DNA of 64,000 nucleotides from Sphingobium ummariense RL-3 (GCF_000447205.1 NZ_AUWY01000136.1:1-64000); one strand, 5' to 3'. Numbered from the stretch's first letter, positions 45,161 to 54,742 are shown. Notes: generated from the sequence alone by a model not told the origin. Numbers and translations: made by a program.

Positions 45161-45215
45161 GGCGGCTCGACACAGGCCTGATTATCACCCGTCAAGACGT
45201 TTTCAGGGAATCCCC

Positions 45216-46187
45216 ATGCAGACACGCATCACGCAATTATTCGGCATTCAATTTCCCATCGTTCAGGGCGGCATGCATTTTGTCGGCAAGGCCGAATTGG
45301 CGGCGGCTGTTTCGGAAGCTGGCGGCCTTGGCATATTGACGGCGCTGACGCAGCGGACGCCGGCCGATCTGGCGGCGGAAATCGACCGGTGCCGCGCCAT
45401 GACCGACAAGCCATTTGGCGTTAACCTCACCTTCCTGCCAGTTGTGAACGCGCCGGACTATCCGGGCTATCTGCGGGTGATCTGCGAGAAGGGCATCCCG
45501 GTCGTCGAAACCGCAGGAAACAATCCCGTTGAGCATCTGCCGGCGCTCAAGGCGGCGGGCGTCAAGGTCATCCACAAATGCACCTCGATCCGCCATGCGC
45601 TGAAAGCCCAGGACATCGGGTGCGACGCGGTCAGCGTCGACGGCTTCGAATGCGGTGGGCATCCCGGCGAGGATGACGTGCCGGGCCTCATTCTGCTGCC
45701 GCTGGCGGCGAAGGCGCTTTCCGTCCCCTTCATCGCGTCCGGCGGGATGGCGGACGGCAAGTCGCTCGTCGCGGCCCTCGCACTGGGCGCGGACGGCATC
45801 AATCTGGGCACGCGTTTCGTGGCGACGCAGGAGGCCCCGGTGCATGAGCGCGTGAAGCAGGCGATCGTCGCGGCGGGAGAACGCGACACGCGCCTCATCA
45901 TGCGGCCGCTCAGGAACACCGAACGCGTGCTGCGCAACCCGGCGGTGGATCAAATTATCGACACGGAACGGGCGCTGGGCGACCGCATCCGATTCGAGGA
46001 TATCGCCGAGCAGGTCGCCGGCGTCTACTACCGGATCATGGTCGACGGGGATGTCGATGCGGGAGCCTGGAGTTGCGGCATGGTCGCCGGGCTGATCGAC
46101 GACGTCCCGACCGTCAGGGAACTCATCGACCGCATCGTCGCGGAGGCGAAATCGATCACGAAGGAGCGGCTGGCGTCTCTCTTCTGA
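45216..46187 (+). CDS. nitronate monooxygenase-like FMN enzyme
   Basis: TIM-barrel flavoprotein of 323 residues. It has PIVQGGMHFVGKAELAAAVSEAGGLG, FGVNLTFLP, the FMN-phosphate loops FECGGHPGEDDV and FIASGGMADG, and GADGINLGTRFVAT. The family includes nitronate monooxygenases, FabK-type enoyl-ACP reductases and enoyl-CoA or enone reductases. In a gene cluster without nitro chemistry, a reductase role on an unsaturated CoA ester is at least as likely as nitronate oxidation. It has its own promoter region with motif copy B. Confidence 0.83.
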   Translation: MQTRITQLFGIQFPIVQGGMHFVGKAELAAAVSEAGGLGILTALTQRTPADLAAEIDRCRAMTDKPFGVNLTFLPVVNAPDYPGYLRVICEKGIPVVETAGNNPVEHLPALKAAGVKVIHKCTSIRHALKAQDIGCDAVSVDGFECGGHPGEDDVPGLILLPLAAKALSVPFIASGGMADGKSLVAALALGADGINLGTRFVATQEAPVHERVKQAIVAAGERDTRLIMRPLRNTERVLRNPAVDQIIDTERALGDRIRFEDIAEQVAGVYYRIMVDGDVDAGAWSCGMVAGLIDDVPTVRELIDRIVAEAKSITKERLASLF

Positions 46188-46202
46188 TCCGCATCGCGAG
46201 CG

Positions 46203-46226
46203 CCGCCTGAAGGCAGGGTCAGGCGG
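46203..46226. terminator. stem-loop between convergent genes
   Basis: An 8-bp stem CCGCCTGA / TCAGGCGG with an 8-nt loop lies in the 48-bp gap between the ends of the plus-strand monooxygenase-like gene and the minus-strand hydrolase gene. There is no T run, so terminator function is only likely from position. Confidence 0.4.
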
Positions 46227-46235
46227 GCGTGCCGC

Positions 46236-47047
46236 TCAGCTTGCCGCCGGGATGATCGGCAGCAGGATTCGGGACGGATGTGCTTCGTCATGAAGCACCT
46301 GCTGATGCGCGACCTTCGCGTCCGCCAATGTGCCGCCCCATTCATCCCAGATGTTGAGGTTTCTCGCCCAGCGAGGGAAGCAACTGCTGGTGACGTCCAG
46401 TTGCAGCTGATGCCCCGCCTTGAACAGGTTGCTCGTCGGCAGAAGTTCGATGCGCAGCAGATAGGGCTTGCCGGGTTCCAGCGGTTCCGCCTGCCGGGTG
46501 AGGTCGTCGGGATCGTCGCGATAGCGGGCGCGGATGATGCCGTCGGTGATGAGGCGCGCCGTGCCGTCCGGATGCACGTCCACCAGTCGGGCGACGAAAT
46601 CGGTGTCGACCACATCGGTCTTCACCCACAGTTCGACAAAGGGCGTTCCGGTGACTTCGATCTCCTCTTCCAGAATATCGGATGTATAGACCAATATGTC
46701 ATCGCGCTTCTCTATCAGATTCTGGTCGCTGCCGCCCGGAACGCAGCTTACGCCGAACACCGCGCCGCCGCGCGTGGGCACGGGATTTGCCGGGTCGTAG
46801 ACGAAGGCGTCGGGTGGTCCGCCACTGCCCTGTTGCGGTGACAGGACGCCATCGCCCTCGCTCGTATTGGCCTGGCCGCCGCTCGACAGATACCAAGGCG
46901 TGACGACGGTGCGCGCTATCGGCCATTCCTGTTCGTCGCGCCACCTGTTCGCGCCCATGATCCAGATCTTGACCGGCGCTGCCTCCTCGCCTTCGTCCAG
47001 CGCGGAAAAATAGCGGGCGGCAAGGCCCATATGGCCGAAGGGATTAA
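46236..47047 (-). pseudogene. CocE/NonD family hydrolase, C-terminal part (interrupted by IS)
   Basis: About 270 codons covering NPFGHMGLAARYFSALDEG, the WIMGANRW segment, and the C-terminal jelly-roll domain (VYDPANPVPTRGG; SDILEEEIEVTGTPFVELWV; LQLDVTSSCFPRWARNLN). This is the second half of a cocaine-esterase/X-Pro dipeptidyl-peptidase-type serine hydrolase. The first half is at 48696-49669. Joining the halves at one TTAA gives a continuous frame of 593 residues, the normal family length. The frame enters this part from the insertion element through a short element-derived peptide, so no functional product is expected from this half alone. Confidence 0.85.
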
Positions 47048-48695
47048 CCCGCACTATTCATGAGGCCTCCGCTCCGGGTTCGTGCGAGCATGGTTTGTCG
47101 GTCGTCGGGTGATCAGAGCAAGCTCCTCCGGCGGTTTTTTTCACCGCGTCAGGATCGATGGGCTTTTCGAGGTTGAAGGACGAGGGCTCGGGCTTTGGGC
47201 GGCACTGCCGCGCTGGTTATGTGGGTGCCGGCCGGAGGCCGGTGGCAATGGTTCTGAACAGGCTGGCATCGGGACAGGCTGACGCGAAGGCGACGCGGAT
47301 GCGCGTAGCGGTTTCGATGACGCGGGCGGCGACCTTGAGCAACCGCAGGCGCAGCGTTGCGAACTCGGCGGTGGCGAGCGCGGCAGCCTTCGGGATTTCC
47401 TGCTGGATGCGCCACACGAGCCAGTAGGCGGCGGTGTGCAGGATGAGGCGCATCTGGTTGGCATTGGCTGAGCGGCACGAGGTACGATCGCTGGCAAGCT
47501 GGGTCTTGTGGCGCTTGATCAGGTTCTCGGCGTTGCCGCGCGCGCAGTAGAGGGTGTCGTAGATATGCTCAGCCGAACCTTCGGCCAGCGAGGTGACGAC
47601 ATAGCGGATGTCCATGCCCAGCGTGCTGGCCTCGATCCGGGCGACGACGCGGCGCTGGCACTTCCAGCTCTTCGCGCCGTAGCGGGTCTCGGCATAGTTG
47701 CGCAGGACCGGATATTGGCGCTGAGCCCGCTTAACCGCGCAGGCATCGGCGGCAGCGACGATTTCGGGATCAGCACGCAGCGCGGCGTTGGTCGGCAGGC
47801 CGAACACGTAGTCGACGCCGGCCGCCTCGCAGAAGGCCATGACCTCGGGCCGGCCATAGTGCCCGTCGCCGCGGATGGTGATGTGCGTTTCGGGCCAGTG
47901 CCGGCGCAGATGGCGCACCAGGCGCCGGATGTGGCCGGCAGCTTCGGCGCCCGACGGTGTCTTGCCGGTGCGCAGCAGCATCGCCACCGGTCGGCCGGTG
48001 GCAGTGTCGTAGACATGGATCGGCAGGAAGCAGCGCTCGCCATGATGCCCGTTCCAGAAGGAGAGCTGCTGATAGCCATGAACAACGTCACAGGTGTCAT
48101 CGATATCCAGCGTCACCGCCGCCGGCGCGGCGGGGTAGCTGGTGCAGTAGATGTCGATCATCGCGGCCATCATCCTGGCCAGTTCGCGTGTGGTCGGCGC
48201 ATTTTCCCACCGGCTCATCGTCGGTTGGCTGGCCAGCCCCGCGCCCGATCCCGGCAGCTTGCCCAGCGCCAGACGGAAGCCCGGATCGTCGCGCAGAGCG
48301 TCGAGATCATCGGCGTCTTCATAGCCGCAGGCGATCGCGAACACCCGGGCACGCAGGATGTCATCAAGGCGATGGATCACCCGCACAGGGTCCCGCGGAT
48401 CGGCAATGCAAGCCGCAAGCCGCCGGCAAAGCCCCATCGCGCGCTCGGCCTGTGCCAGCAGCAGAACACCGCCATCCGAGGTGAGCCGACCTCCGTCGAA
48501 CGCGGCTGTGATCTTCTTGCGCCCGATCGCTGGAAACGAAAATCCCGGCGCGCTATCATCGCTCCCGGCGGGTGTGGCCCGTGGCATAAATTGCCTCGCT
48601 GCAGGACTGGTCTAGACACCCATTTTCCTACATCAAAGCAATCGCTTACACCACTCCCGCCAACCCTGCTGACTGAGCCCGATGAATAAGCCGGG
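47048..48695 (-). mobile_element. IS1380-family insertion sequence, 1648 bp, with TTAA target duplication
   Basis: The ends are imperfect inverted repeats (CCCGCACTATTCATGAGGCC at 47048-47067, and inverted at 48676-48695; 14 of 20 identical). TTAA lies directly outside both ends (47044-47047 and 48696-48699). The element carries one transposase gene on the minus strand. It splits the CocE-type hydrolase gene. Confidence 0.9.
47217..48587 (-). CDS. IS1380-family transposase
   Basis: Transposase of 456 residues with the family N-terminus (DGGRLTSDGGVLLLAQAERAMGL). The probable DDE residues are Asp in TLDIDDTCD, Asp in TIRGDGHYG and Glu in ARGNAENLIKRHK. The frame is intact, so the element may be mobile. 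The gap of 169 bp from its stop to the element end holds no other gene. Confidence 0.92.
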   Translation of the reverse strand: MPRATPAGSDDSAPGFSFPAIGRKKITAAFDGGRLTSDGGVLLLAQAERAMGLCRRLAACIADPRDPVRVIHRLDDILRARVFAIACGYEDADDLDALRDDPGFRLALGKLPGSGAGLASQPTMSRWENAPTTRELARMMAAMIDIYCTSYPAAPAAVTLDIDDTCDVVHGYQQLSFWNGHHGERCFLPIHVYDTATGRPVAMLLRTGKTPSGAEAAGHIRRLVRHLRRHWPETHITIRGDGHYGRPEVMAFCEAAGVDYVFGLPTNAALRADPEIVAAADACAVKRAQRQYPVLRNYAETRYGAKSWKCQRRVVARIEASTLGMDIRYVVTSLAEGSAEHIYDTLYCARGNAENLIKRHKTQLASDRTSCRSANANQMRLILHTAAYWLVWRIQQEIPKAAALATAEFATLRLRLLKVAARVIETATRIRVAFASACPDASLFRTIATGLRPAPT

Positions 48696-49669
48696 TTAAG
48701 CGCTTGGATCGCGGCGGAACCGGGCAATATCTGTTCGCCCGTCATCTTGCTCTGCGGATGATGCGCCCAGGGGCCGACGATCAACCGGCTTTTCGTCCGC
48801 GCGCCGTCGCTGCGCGCCCTTGAACGGAGGCCGACGAACTGGTCGATCGAACCGCGGATGAAGATGTCATACCATCCGGCCACGATCAGCGCGGGAACGG
48901 TGATATTCTCGTACTCGTTCGCCCGGGCGCTGGCCTTCATGGACGGATCGTCGATGCCATTCTTTAGCAGCGCGAAAAGCTGCGCGCCCTGCGCGCTGTG
49001 CTTCACCGGCTCGAAACGGTTGAGCGGGAGATGGTTGTAGCCGCCGTCCCGCGCCAGGGCTTCGAGCAACGCGCCCGCGCGCGCGATGGCCTCGGTCCGG
49101 GCCTCGGGGGAGTCCCAGTCGCGGCGCATGAGCTCTTCGACGCCCAGCATGGTCCACCAGTAGCCGTTCAGCTCCAGCTCGAAGACGCCGCTGCAATAGA
49201 TGAAGGAGCGGTTGAAGTGGCCCACCGGCACGATGGGGTTGATCGCCTGCAGGGAGGGCGGCTGCTCGGCCGCTGCCGCCCATTGCACGAACCCCAGATA
49301 GGAAGGGCCGCTCATATAGACCCTGCCGTTGGAATAGGGGAGGGCGGCCGCCCATTCCACCACCTCCGCGCCGTCCCGTCCCTCGTCGACCCATGGTTGG
49401 AAATCGGCCTTGCCATCCGATGTCCCGCGACCCCGCACGTCCTGGATGATGGTGACATACCCGTGCCGGGCGCCGTGCGTCAGGTCGGTCGTGAACCCCG
49501 GCGCCACGGCTTTGCCATAAGGCGTGCGTGCGAGAATGACCGGCCATCGTCCTTCCCCCGCCGGCCGCGCCACATCGGCGCGGAGCACTGTCCCGTCGCT
49601 CAGCGTGCAGGGAACGTCATAATGGATCACCACGTCCTGCGGAACGGCAGCCTGGTCAGAGGACGGCAT
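48696..49669 (-). pseudogene. CocE/NonD family hydrolase, N-terminal part (interrupted by IS)
   Basis: About 324 native codons with the alpha/beta-hydrolase part: TLSDGTVLRADVARPAGEG, RTPYGK, IQDVRGRGTSDG, the nucleophile elbow MSGPSYLGF (Ser-x-Ser context of the family) and IVGPWAHHPQ carrying the His. The frame runs into the IS1380 element after AIQALNP and continues in element sequence to 48377. The intact protein would hydrolyse an ester or amide. It is downstream of the TonB receptor on the same strand, so the two probably formed one transcription unit, now disrupted. Confidence 0.85.
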
Positions 49670-49834
49670 AAACAGGAGAACTCCAGAAAGTTGTTCATTG
49701 TCCGGTCGATCCGCCCCGGCACCGGATCGGCCGCTTTCGCGTCATCGCCTCCAGCGGAGGCATTCCGGCCGGCAAAGCGCACTTCGCCGACCAGAATTTC
49801 CCGTTGTTCATTCTGATCGGACTTGCGGGTCCGA

Positions 49835-51121
49835 TTAGAAATGATAGCCCACCGACATGCCCACCTGGCGGCCCGGCTGATACTGGCCGAGCGCAAGCGA
49901 GCCGATGATGGAAGACACGACGATCACGTTGCCCTTCACCTGTTCGTTGGTCACATTCTTGACGAAGAGGCTGCCCGTCAGGCGGCCGTTGTCGCTTTCA
50001 TAATTCAGGAACAGGTTGAGCTTGCCTACCGATTTCTGCGAGGAAATGGGCAGGTTGAACTCGGTGAAATATACGCGCGATTTCCAGTCGTAGCGGGCGC
50101 CCAGCGTGACCTTCCCCGTTGAGGTCGGAATGTCATAATAGCCGCCCAGGCTGCTCGTATATTTGGGCGATTGCGGCAAAGCATTGCCCGACAGGTCGAT
50201 CGAACAGGGGACATTGCCTACCCCGGTGCCCGGATCGCACGTCGTGGGGCGGGAAGAGTCTGCCGTCTGGAACCGGTCGAACGACGTATTCAGATAGGCG
50301 CCCGACCATTCGATGCGCAGCGCATCGGCGAGGCGCAGGGAGGTTTCCAGTTCGACGCCATAGACCGTCGCCTTGGCCGCGTTGGTGACGGAGGAGGAGA
50401 CGCCGACGATCTGGTTCACCTGCAGGTCGTCATATTTCATGTAGAAGGTGGCAAGATTGGCCTGCAGCGCACGGTTGAAGAAATTGCCCTTCAACCCCGC
50501 CTCATAGTTGGCGTTGGTCTCCGGACGGAAGGAAGGCGCCAGCGTGCCCGCTGAATAGCCGCCGCCCTTGAAGCCGGTCGAATATTTGAGATAGCCGTCG
50601 AGCGTGGGGCTGAATGCATAGGACGCGCCCAGTTCGTAGGTCAGCCGATCCCATTTCGAAGTGGACGACTGAAGCGCGCCGCCATTGATGAAGTTGTTAT
50701 ACTGAACGATCGACTTCTTGTCGCGGGTGTAGCGCAGGCCGGCAAACAGCTTGAAATCGCGCGTGAACGCATATTGGGCGCGCCCGAACGCAGCATAGGA
50801 TGTGGTGATGAGCGGAACCGCGCCGCCGAATACGGTGATGTTGTAGAGCGTGACGCCCCCGCCCAGAGGCGCTTCGGCAATGGGCACCTCGATCGCCTGT
50901 TCCAGATGCTCGCGGAAGTAATTGACACCCAACAGATAGGTGAACGGCTTGGAGTTGTCGGAGGTGTAGATGAGTTCGTTGTAGGTCTGGCGCGCCGTAT
51001 TCTTGAAGGACGCATAGGTGTCCTCCGCCGCCGTCCCGTCGCCATCCGATACGTTGAGCAGCTTGGAGTCGGCATAGGAAAGGAGCGCCTTCAGATTCCC
51101 GCCGCCGAGCGCCCAGTTTAG
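49835..51121 (-). pseudogene. TonB-dependent receptor, C-terminal part (interrupted by IS)
   Basis: The barrel-forming C-terminal 427 codons: it resumes with NWALGGGNLKALLSYAD directly at the element edge and ends GMSVGYHF, a normal outer-membrane C-terminus. It is similar over the whole length to the receptor at 25280 (for example LAPSFRPETNANYEAGLKG against LAPAFDPEKNTNLEAGLKG). The N-terminal part is at 52579-53548. Removing the element with one TTAG gives a continuous 750-residue receptor, close to the 743 residues of the paralogue. Confidence 0.88.
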
Positions 51122-52578
51122 CAGGCCGTTGACGAAGTCGGCGGTGGCTGATTCAGTGCGGCAGTGGGATTGTCTGGCGGGTTAGCGGCGATGGCGATGG
51201 GGCGTGATAGCGAGGTCCAGTCCGATTTGATCGTGACGTGGGCGGAGATACCGCGTTCACCGGGGCATGTTTTCTACGACAAGCTCCAGAAGCTGCTGGC
51301 CGAGGCGGGCTTCGATGGCTTTGTCGAGAAGACGTGCAAGCCCTATTATGCGCCGCGGATGGGAGCCCCGTCGCTGCCGCCGGGCCGCTATTTCCGCATG
51401 CTGCTGATCGGCTATTTCGAGGGCATCGACAGCGAACGCGGGATTGTCTGGCGCTGTTCGGATTCGCTGTCGCTGCGGGAGTTCCTGCGACTGTCGAGCC
51501 GCGACAAGGTCCCTGATCATAGCTGGTTGTCGAAGACGCGGAGCCGCCTGCCGCACGAGGTACATGACCAGATCTTCGGCTGGGTACTGGCCCTCGTCGC
51601 CGGGCACGATCTGGTGAAAGGCGAGCGGATCGGCGTCGATGGCTCGACCATGGAGGCGAACGCCGCGCTGCGTACCATCGTGCGGCGTGACAATGGCGAG
51701 ACCTACCGCGAGATGCTGGTGCGCATGGCGCAAGAGAGCGGCATCGACACGCCGACGATCGACGACCTTGTCCGGCTCGATCGCAAACGCAAGGGCAAGA
51801 AGCTGTCGAATGCGGACTGGGCGAGCAAGACCGATCCCGACGCGAAGGTCGCGCGGATGAAGAACGGCTCGACGCGTCTGGCCTACAAGCCCGAACACGC
51901 GGTCGATCTCGACACGGGTGTTATCGTGGCAGCGCCGATCCACCCGGCCGACAAGGGCGACACGACAACGCTCGACGCCACGCTGGAGACGGCAGCACGC
52001 AACCTCGCCGACATTGGCCTGGCGCCGACGTCCGGGGATCCCTGCGATCTTGTGACCGATAAAGGCTATCATTCGCGCGAGCTCCTCAAGGGTCTCGACG
52101 GCGACATCTGGAAGACGCGCATCGCCGAGCCGGCACCGCCGAATGGATATCTGCGCTGGCACGGCGACGAGGCTGCCCAGAAGGCCGTCTACGCCAATCG
52201 GTCTCGCCTGAAATCCGCCGTCGGACGCAAGGCGATGCGCAAGCGTGGTGAGATGGTCGAGCGTAGCTTTGCCCACGTCCTGGATCGCGGCGGCATGCGC
52301 CGCGCGTGGCTGCGCGGGCGCGAGAATGTTCACAAGCGTTATTTGATCCACGTCGCCGGGTTCAATCTTGGCATTCTCATGCGCGCCCTGTTCGGTTGCG
52401 GCACTCCGAGGGGCGCCAGGGGCGCATCCAAGGCATTCTTGTTCGTAGTTCAGACCGATGTTGCGCTCGTCATCGCCCTCGTCGCCGAGTTCGACGGAGA
52501 AAGGGCCATGCTCCTCATCGTTTTTACCCCTGAAGGCGCTGACAGACCCGGCTGAAAACCGACTTCGTCACCGCGCTG
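51122..52578 (+). mobile_element. IS1182/IS5-superfamily insertion sequence, 1457 bp, with TTAG target duplication
   Basis: The inverted repeats CAGGCCGTTGACGAAGTCGG (51122-51141) and, inverted, CAGCGCGGTGACGAAGTCGG (52559-52578) agree at 17 of 20 positions. TTAG lies outside both ends (51118-51121 and 52579-52582). A single transposase gene is on the plus strand. The element interrupts the TonB receptor gene on the other strand. Confidence 0.9.
51191..52555 (+). CDS. IS1182-like transposase
   Basis: DDE transposase of 454 residues. It shows YFRMLLIGYFEGIDSERGI, PDHSWLSKTRSRLP, the first catalytic Asp in IGVDGSTMEANAALR, Asp in LVTDKGYHS and the C-terminal Glu in RGEMVERSFAHVLDRGGMRR. The ATG at 51191 was chosen over a GTG nine codons upstream. 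The frame is intact and ends 23 bp before the element edge. Confidence 0.9.
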   Translation: MAMGRDSEVQSDLIVTWAEIPRSPGHVFYDKLQKLLAEAGFDGFVEKTCKPYYAPRMGAPSLPPGRYFRMLLIGYFEGIDSERGIVWRCSDSLSLREFLRLSSRDKVPDHSWLSKTRSRLPHEVHDQIFGWVLALVAGHDLVKGERIGVDGSTMEANAALRTIVRRDNGETYREMLVRMAQESGIDTPTIDDLVRLDRKRKGKKLSNADWASKTDPDAKVARMKNGSTRLAYKPEHAVDLDTGVIVAAPIHPADKGDTTTLDATLETAARNLADIGLAPTSGDPCDLVTDKGYHSRELLKGLDGDIWKTRIAEPAPPNGYLRWHGDEAAQKAVYANRSRLKSAVGRKAMRKRGEMVERSFAHVLDRGGMRRAWLRGRENVHKRYLIHVAGFNLGILMRALFGCGTPRGARGASKAFLFVVQTDVALVIALVAEFDGERAMLLIVFTPEGADRPG

Positions 52579-53548
52579 TTAGGGTCAGGTTCGCGTTGAA
52601 GGCATGAACCTTGCGATAGTTGATGTTCGCGAACACTTCCCGATCGCCGACATCGCCGCGCGACTGTCCGACTAGGATCGACGGCAGCGGAATGGTCGGA
52701 TCGGGGGTTCCCTCCAGGAAAGTCGCCGGTCCGTTGGAATCGTCGTTGGCATATTCAACCAGAACCCGCGCATTGAAAGAGTCCGATGGCTCCCACTTGA
52801 TCTGGCCGCGGATCGACTGGTTCTTCGCGTCGTCCAGGCGGTTGGGGCCGTTGGGGAGGAGATTGCGCGTGAAGCCGCGATTATAAGTCTGCTGCGCCGC
52901 GACGCGGCCGCTCAGCGTCCCTGAATCGTTGAGCGCGCCGTTGATGAAGCCTGAGATCTGGAACAGGGCTGGATCGACGCCCGCTGTCAGGTCAAAGCCA
53001 TAATGGGTCTCAGCGGTCGGCTCGTTCGGAACCACGTTGATGACGCCACCGGTGGCGTTACGTCCGAACAGCGTGCCCTGCGGCCCGCGAAGAATTTCCA
53101 CGCGCGCCAGATCGAGGAAGGTCGCGAGGGTCAGTGACGGCTGGCCGATATAGACCCCGTCGGAATGGATCGCGACGCCCGAATCCTGGCCTGCGTTGAT
53201 CTGCTGGTTGCCGATGCCGCGGATTGTGATGTTCGACGAATTGTAGCTGTTGCCGATCTGGATGTTGGGGCTTGGCCCGACTAGGTCGTTGAGGCTCTTC
53301 GTCTGGGCGGCCTCGAGCTTCTGCCCGGCATAGGCGGACACGGCGATGGGCGTTTTCCGAACGGTGTCGCTCCGGCGCGACGCCGTAACGATGATTTCGC
53401 CGAGGTCTTGCGAAGACAGGTCTTGCGAGGGTCTCCCTGTTCTGGCGGCCGGTTCACCGGCTGGCTGGGTCGGTGATATGTCGGCCTGAGCCAGTGCAAC
53501 GTGCGACACGCATATCCCGCAAATGGCGATGAGCAATCGGTAACGCAA
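52579..53548 (-). pseudogene. TonB-dependent receptor, N-terminal part (interrupted by IS)
   Basis: The first 323 codons of the receptor: signal peptide ending VALAQ, TonB-box and plug start LGEIIVTASRRSDTVRKTPIAVSAYAG, the plug motif ARVEILRGPQGTLFGRNATGG, and the first barrel strands up to NANLTL, where the element begins. The TTG at 53548 was chosen because AGGGAGGGG lies 5 bases upstream; a GTG at 53575 is less well supported. Without the element it continues into 49835-51121. Upstream lies foreign debris (IS256 and relaxase pieces), so the native promoter may also be gone. Confidence 0.88.
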
Positions 53549-53705
53549 TTTCCCCTCCCTTATTTTTGCTGCCACCTTTTAGAGGGTGGCTATGCAGGCT
53601 TGGAATGATGGATCATCACAAAGTGGGGGTGTTAATTTCTCGCATTCGACGGACTGCGATACAGCATTCCTCAACGTCAGCCCGGGTCGTGTCCCGCGGG
53701 ATTCA

Positions 53706-53837
53706 CGCGATGCCCTCGGCCTCTTCCCCAACGATGCCGCCGTGATCCGCCTCGTCGGCGCGCTGATGCTGGAGCAGAATGATGAGTGGGCGATATCGCG
53801 CCGCCAAATGACGCTGGAAACGCTCGGCTCGGTGAGC
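53706..53837 (+). pseudogene. C-terminal remnant of an IS256-family transposase
   Basis: Reads DALGLFPNDAAVIRLVGALMLEQNDEW followed by MTLETL, the conserved C-terminal end of IS256-type (mutator) transposases. Nothing of the catalytic domain precedes it. It is fused in frame with the relaxase fragment that follows. Confidence 0.7.
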
Positions 53838-53843
53838 GATGAG

Positions 53844-54143
53844 AACGGTCGGATCATCCGGTGGGACCCGCGTCTTGGCCGTCCCCGCCAGATCAACGTC
53901 TTCAATCGCGAGGAGCGCGATCTTGCGCAGGGCGACCGCATCCAATGGCGGCTCGTCAACAAGGACCTGCACCTGAAGAATGCCGAGCGTGGAACCGTCG
54001 AGAAGCTCGACGGGCCGATCGCCACCATCCGTTGGGATCGCGACGACCGCGTGCAGACAATCGACCTCTCCGTCCACAAGACCTGGGACCACGGCTATGC
54101 CGAGACCCTCTCTTCCGCCTATGATCGCGTCTATGTGCTGGCG
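53844..54143 (+). pseudogene. fragment of a MobF (TrwC/TraA-type) conjugative relaxase
   Basis: Reads NGRIIRWDPRLGRPRQINVFNREERDLAQGDRIQW, ERGTVEKLDGPIATIRWD, then HKTWDHGYAETLSSA. This matches the region of MobF relaxase-helicases between helicase motifs, where ELAxGDRI, ERGTV and DHGYAxT are typical. Relaxase and helicase core are both missing. It marks the passage of a conjugative element and helps set the right edge of the accessory region. Confidence 0.6.
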
Positions 54144-54289
54144 CTGGTAAACTCGGGTCTAGACGGATCGGCACATTCTGGGGCGTCGCCGGTCGCCTTG
54201 ATAGTGTCTCGAACCTTACGCGCCTGGATGGGTGTGACACCCATTCCGTGGAGCAGTCGGGCGGGCGCCCAATCAGTGGGGTTAGGGCC

Positions 54290-54742
54290 ATGCGTCTGGT
54301 AGGATCGAGAGAGGCGCAGACGCTCACCGATCTTTCGGCTGACCAGATCCGCGAGTGGACTGGTCGTCAGGGCCTCATTCAACCTGATGTTCCGGCGTGC
54401 GGAAAGGGAACGCAGGCTCGTTTTTCATGGCGAACTCTGCTTCTGCTCAGGCTCGCTGGAGCGATCCGCTCGCATTTGCATGTCGAGCTCGAGGGCCATC
54501 GAGCGGCCTTCTCTTCATTGCAAGAGCAACTGCGGAGCCATGCCTTCCATGCGCGGGATCGCTGGCTCGTTATGGCGGCAGGGCTTTGCAGCCTCGAACG
54601 GCTTAACGATGTCGAATTTGTCGGCCGCGGACCTGCACTGATCGTCAGCTTAGCGCCGCATCTTGAGATTGTTTCAAATGGCCTGCGAATTGTCGAGCCG
54701 ATGGCTCAATTGCCTCTCTTTCCTGCTGACGGTCTGCGATGA
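54290..54742 (+). CDS. MerR-like DNA-binding protein
   Basis: Small protein of 150 residues whose first 70 residues look like a MerR-type winged helix (LTDLSADQIREWTGRQGLIQPDVP..GTQARFSWRTLLLLRLA). A helical segment and a C-terminal half without recognisable motifs follow. It may be a regulator carried by the mobile element whose debris precedes it. An in-frame GTG at 54248 is an alternative start; the ATG at 54290 has GGGGTTAGGG before it. Its stop overlaps a 30-codon frame. Confidence 0.6.
   Translation: MRLVGSREAQTLTDLSADQIREWTGRQGLIQPDVPACGKGTQARFSWRTLLLLRLAGAIRSHLHVELEGHRAAFSSLQEQLRSHAFHARDRWLVMAAGLCSLERLNDVEFVGRGPALIVSLAPHLEIVSNGLRIVEPMAQLPLFPADGLR

Noticed and set aside
53586-54302. 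Reading the 238-codon frame as an intact gene
   Set aside because: It is a chimera of an IS256 transposase tail and a relaxase fragment with no functional domain; listed as two remnants.
54131-54382. Minus-strand 83-codon frame overlapping the MerR-like gene start
   Set aside because: No family motifs or ribosome-binding site, and it overlaps a better-supported plus-strand gene.
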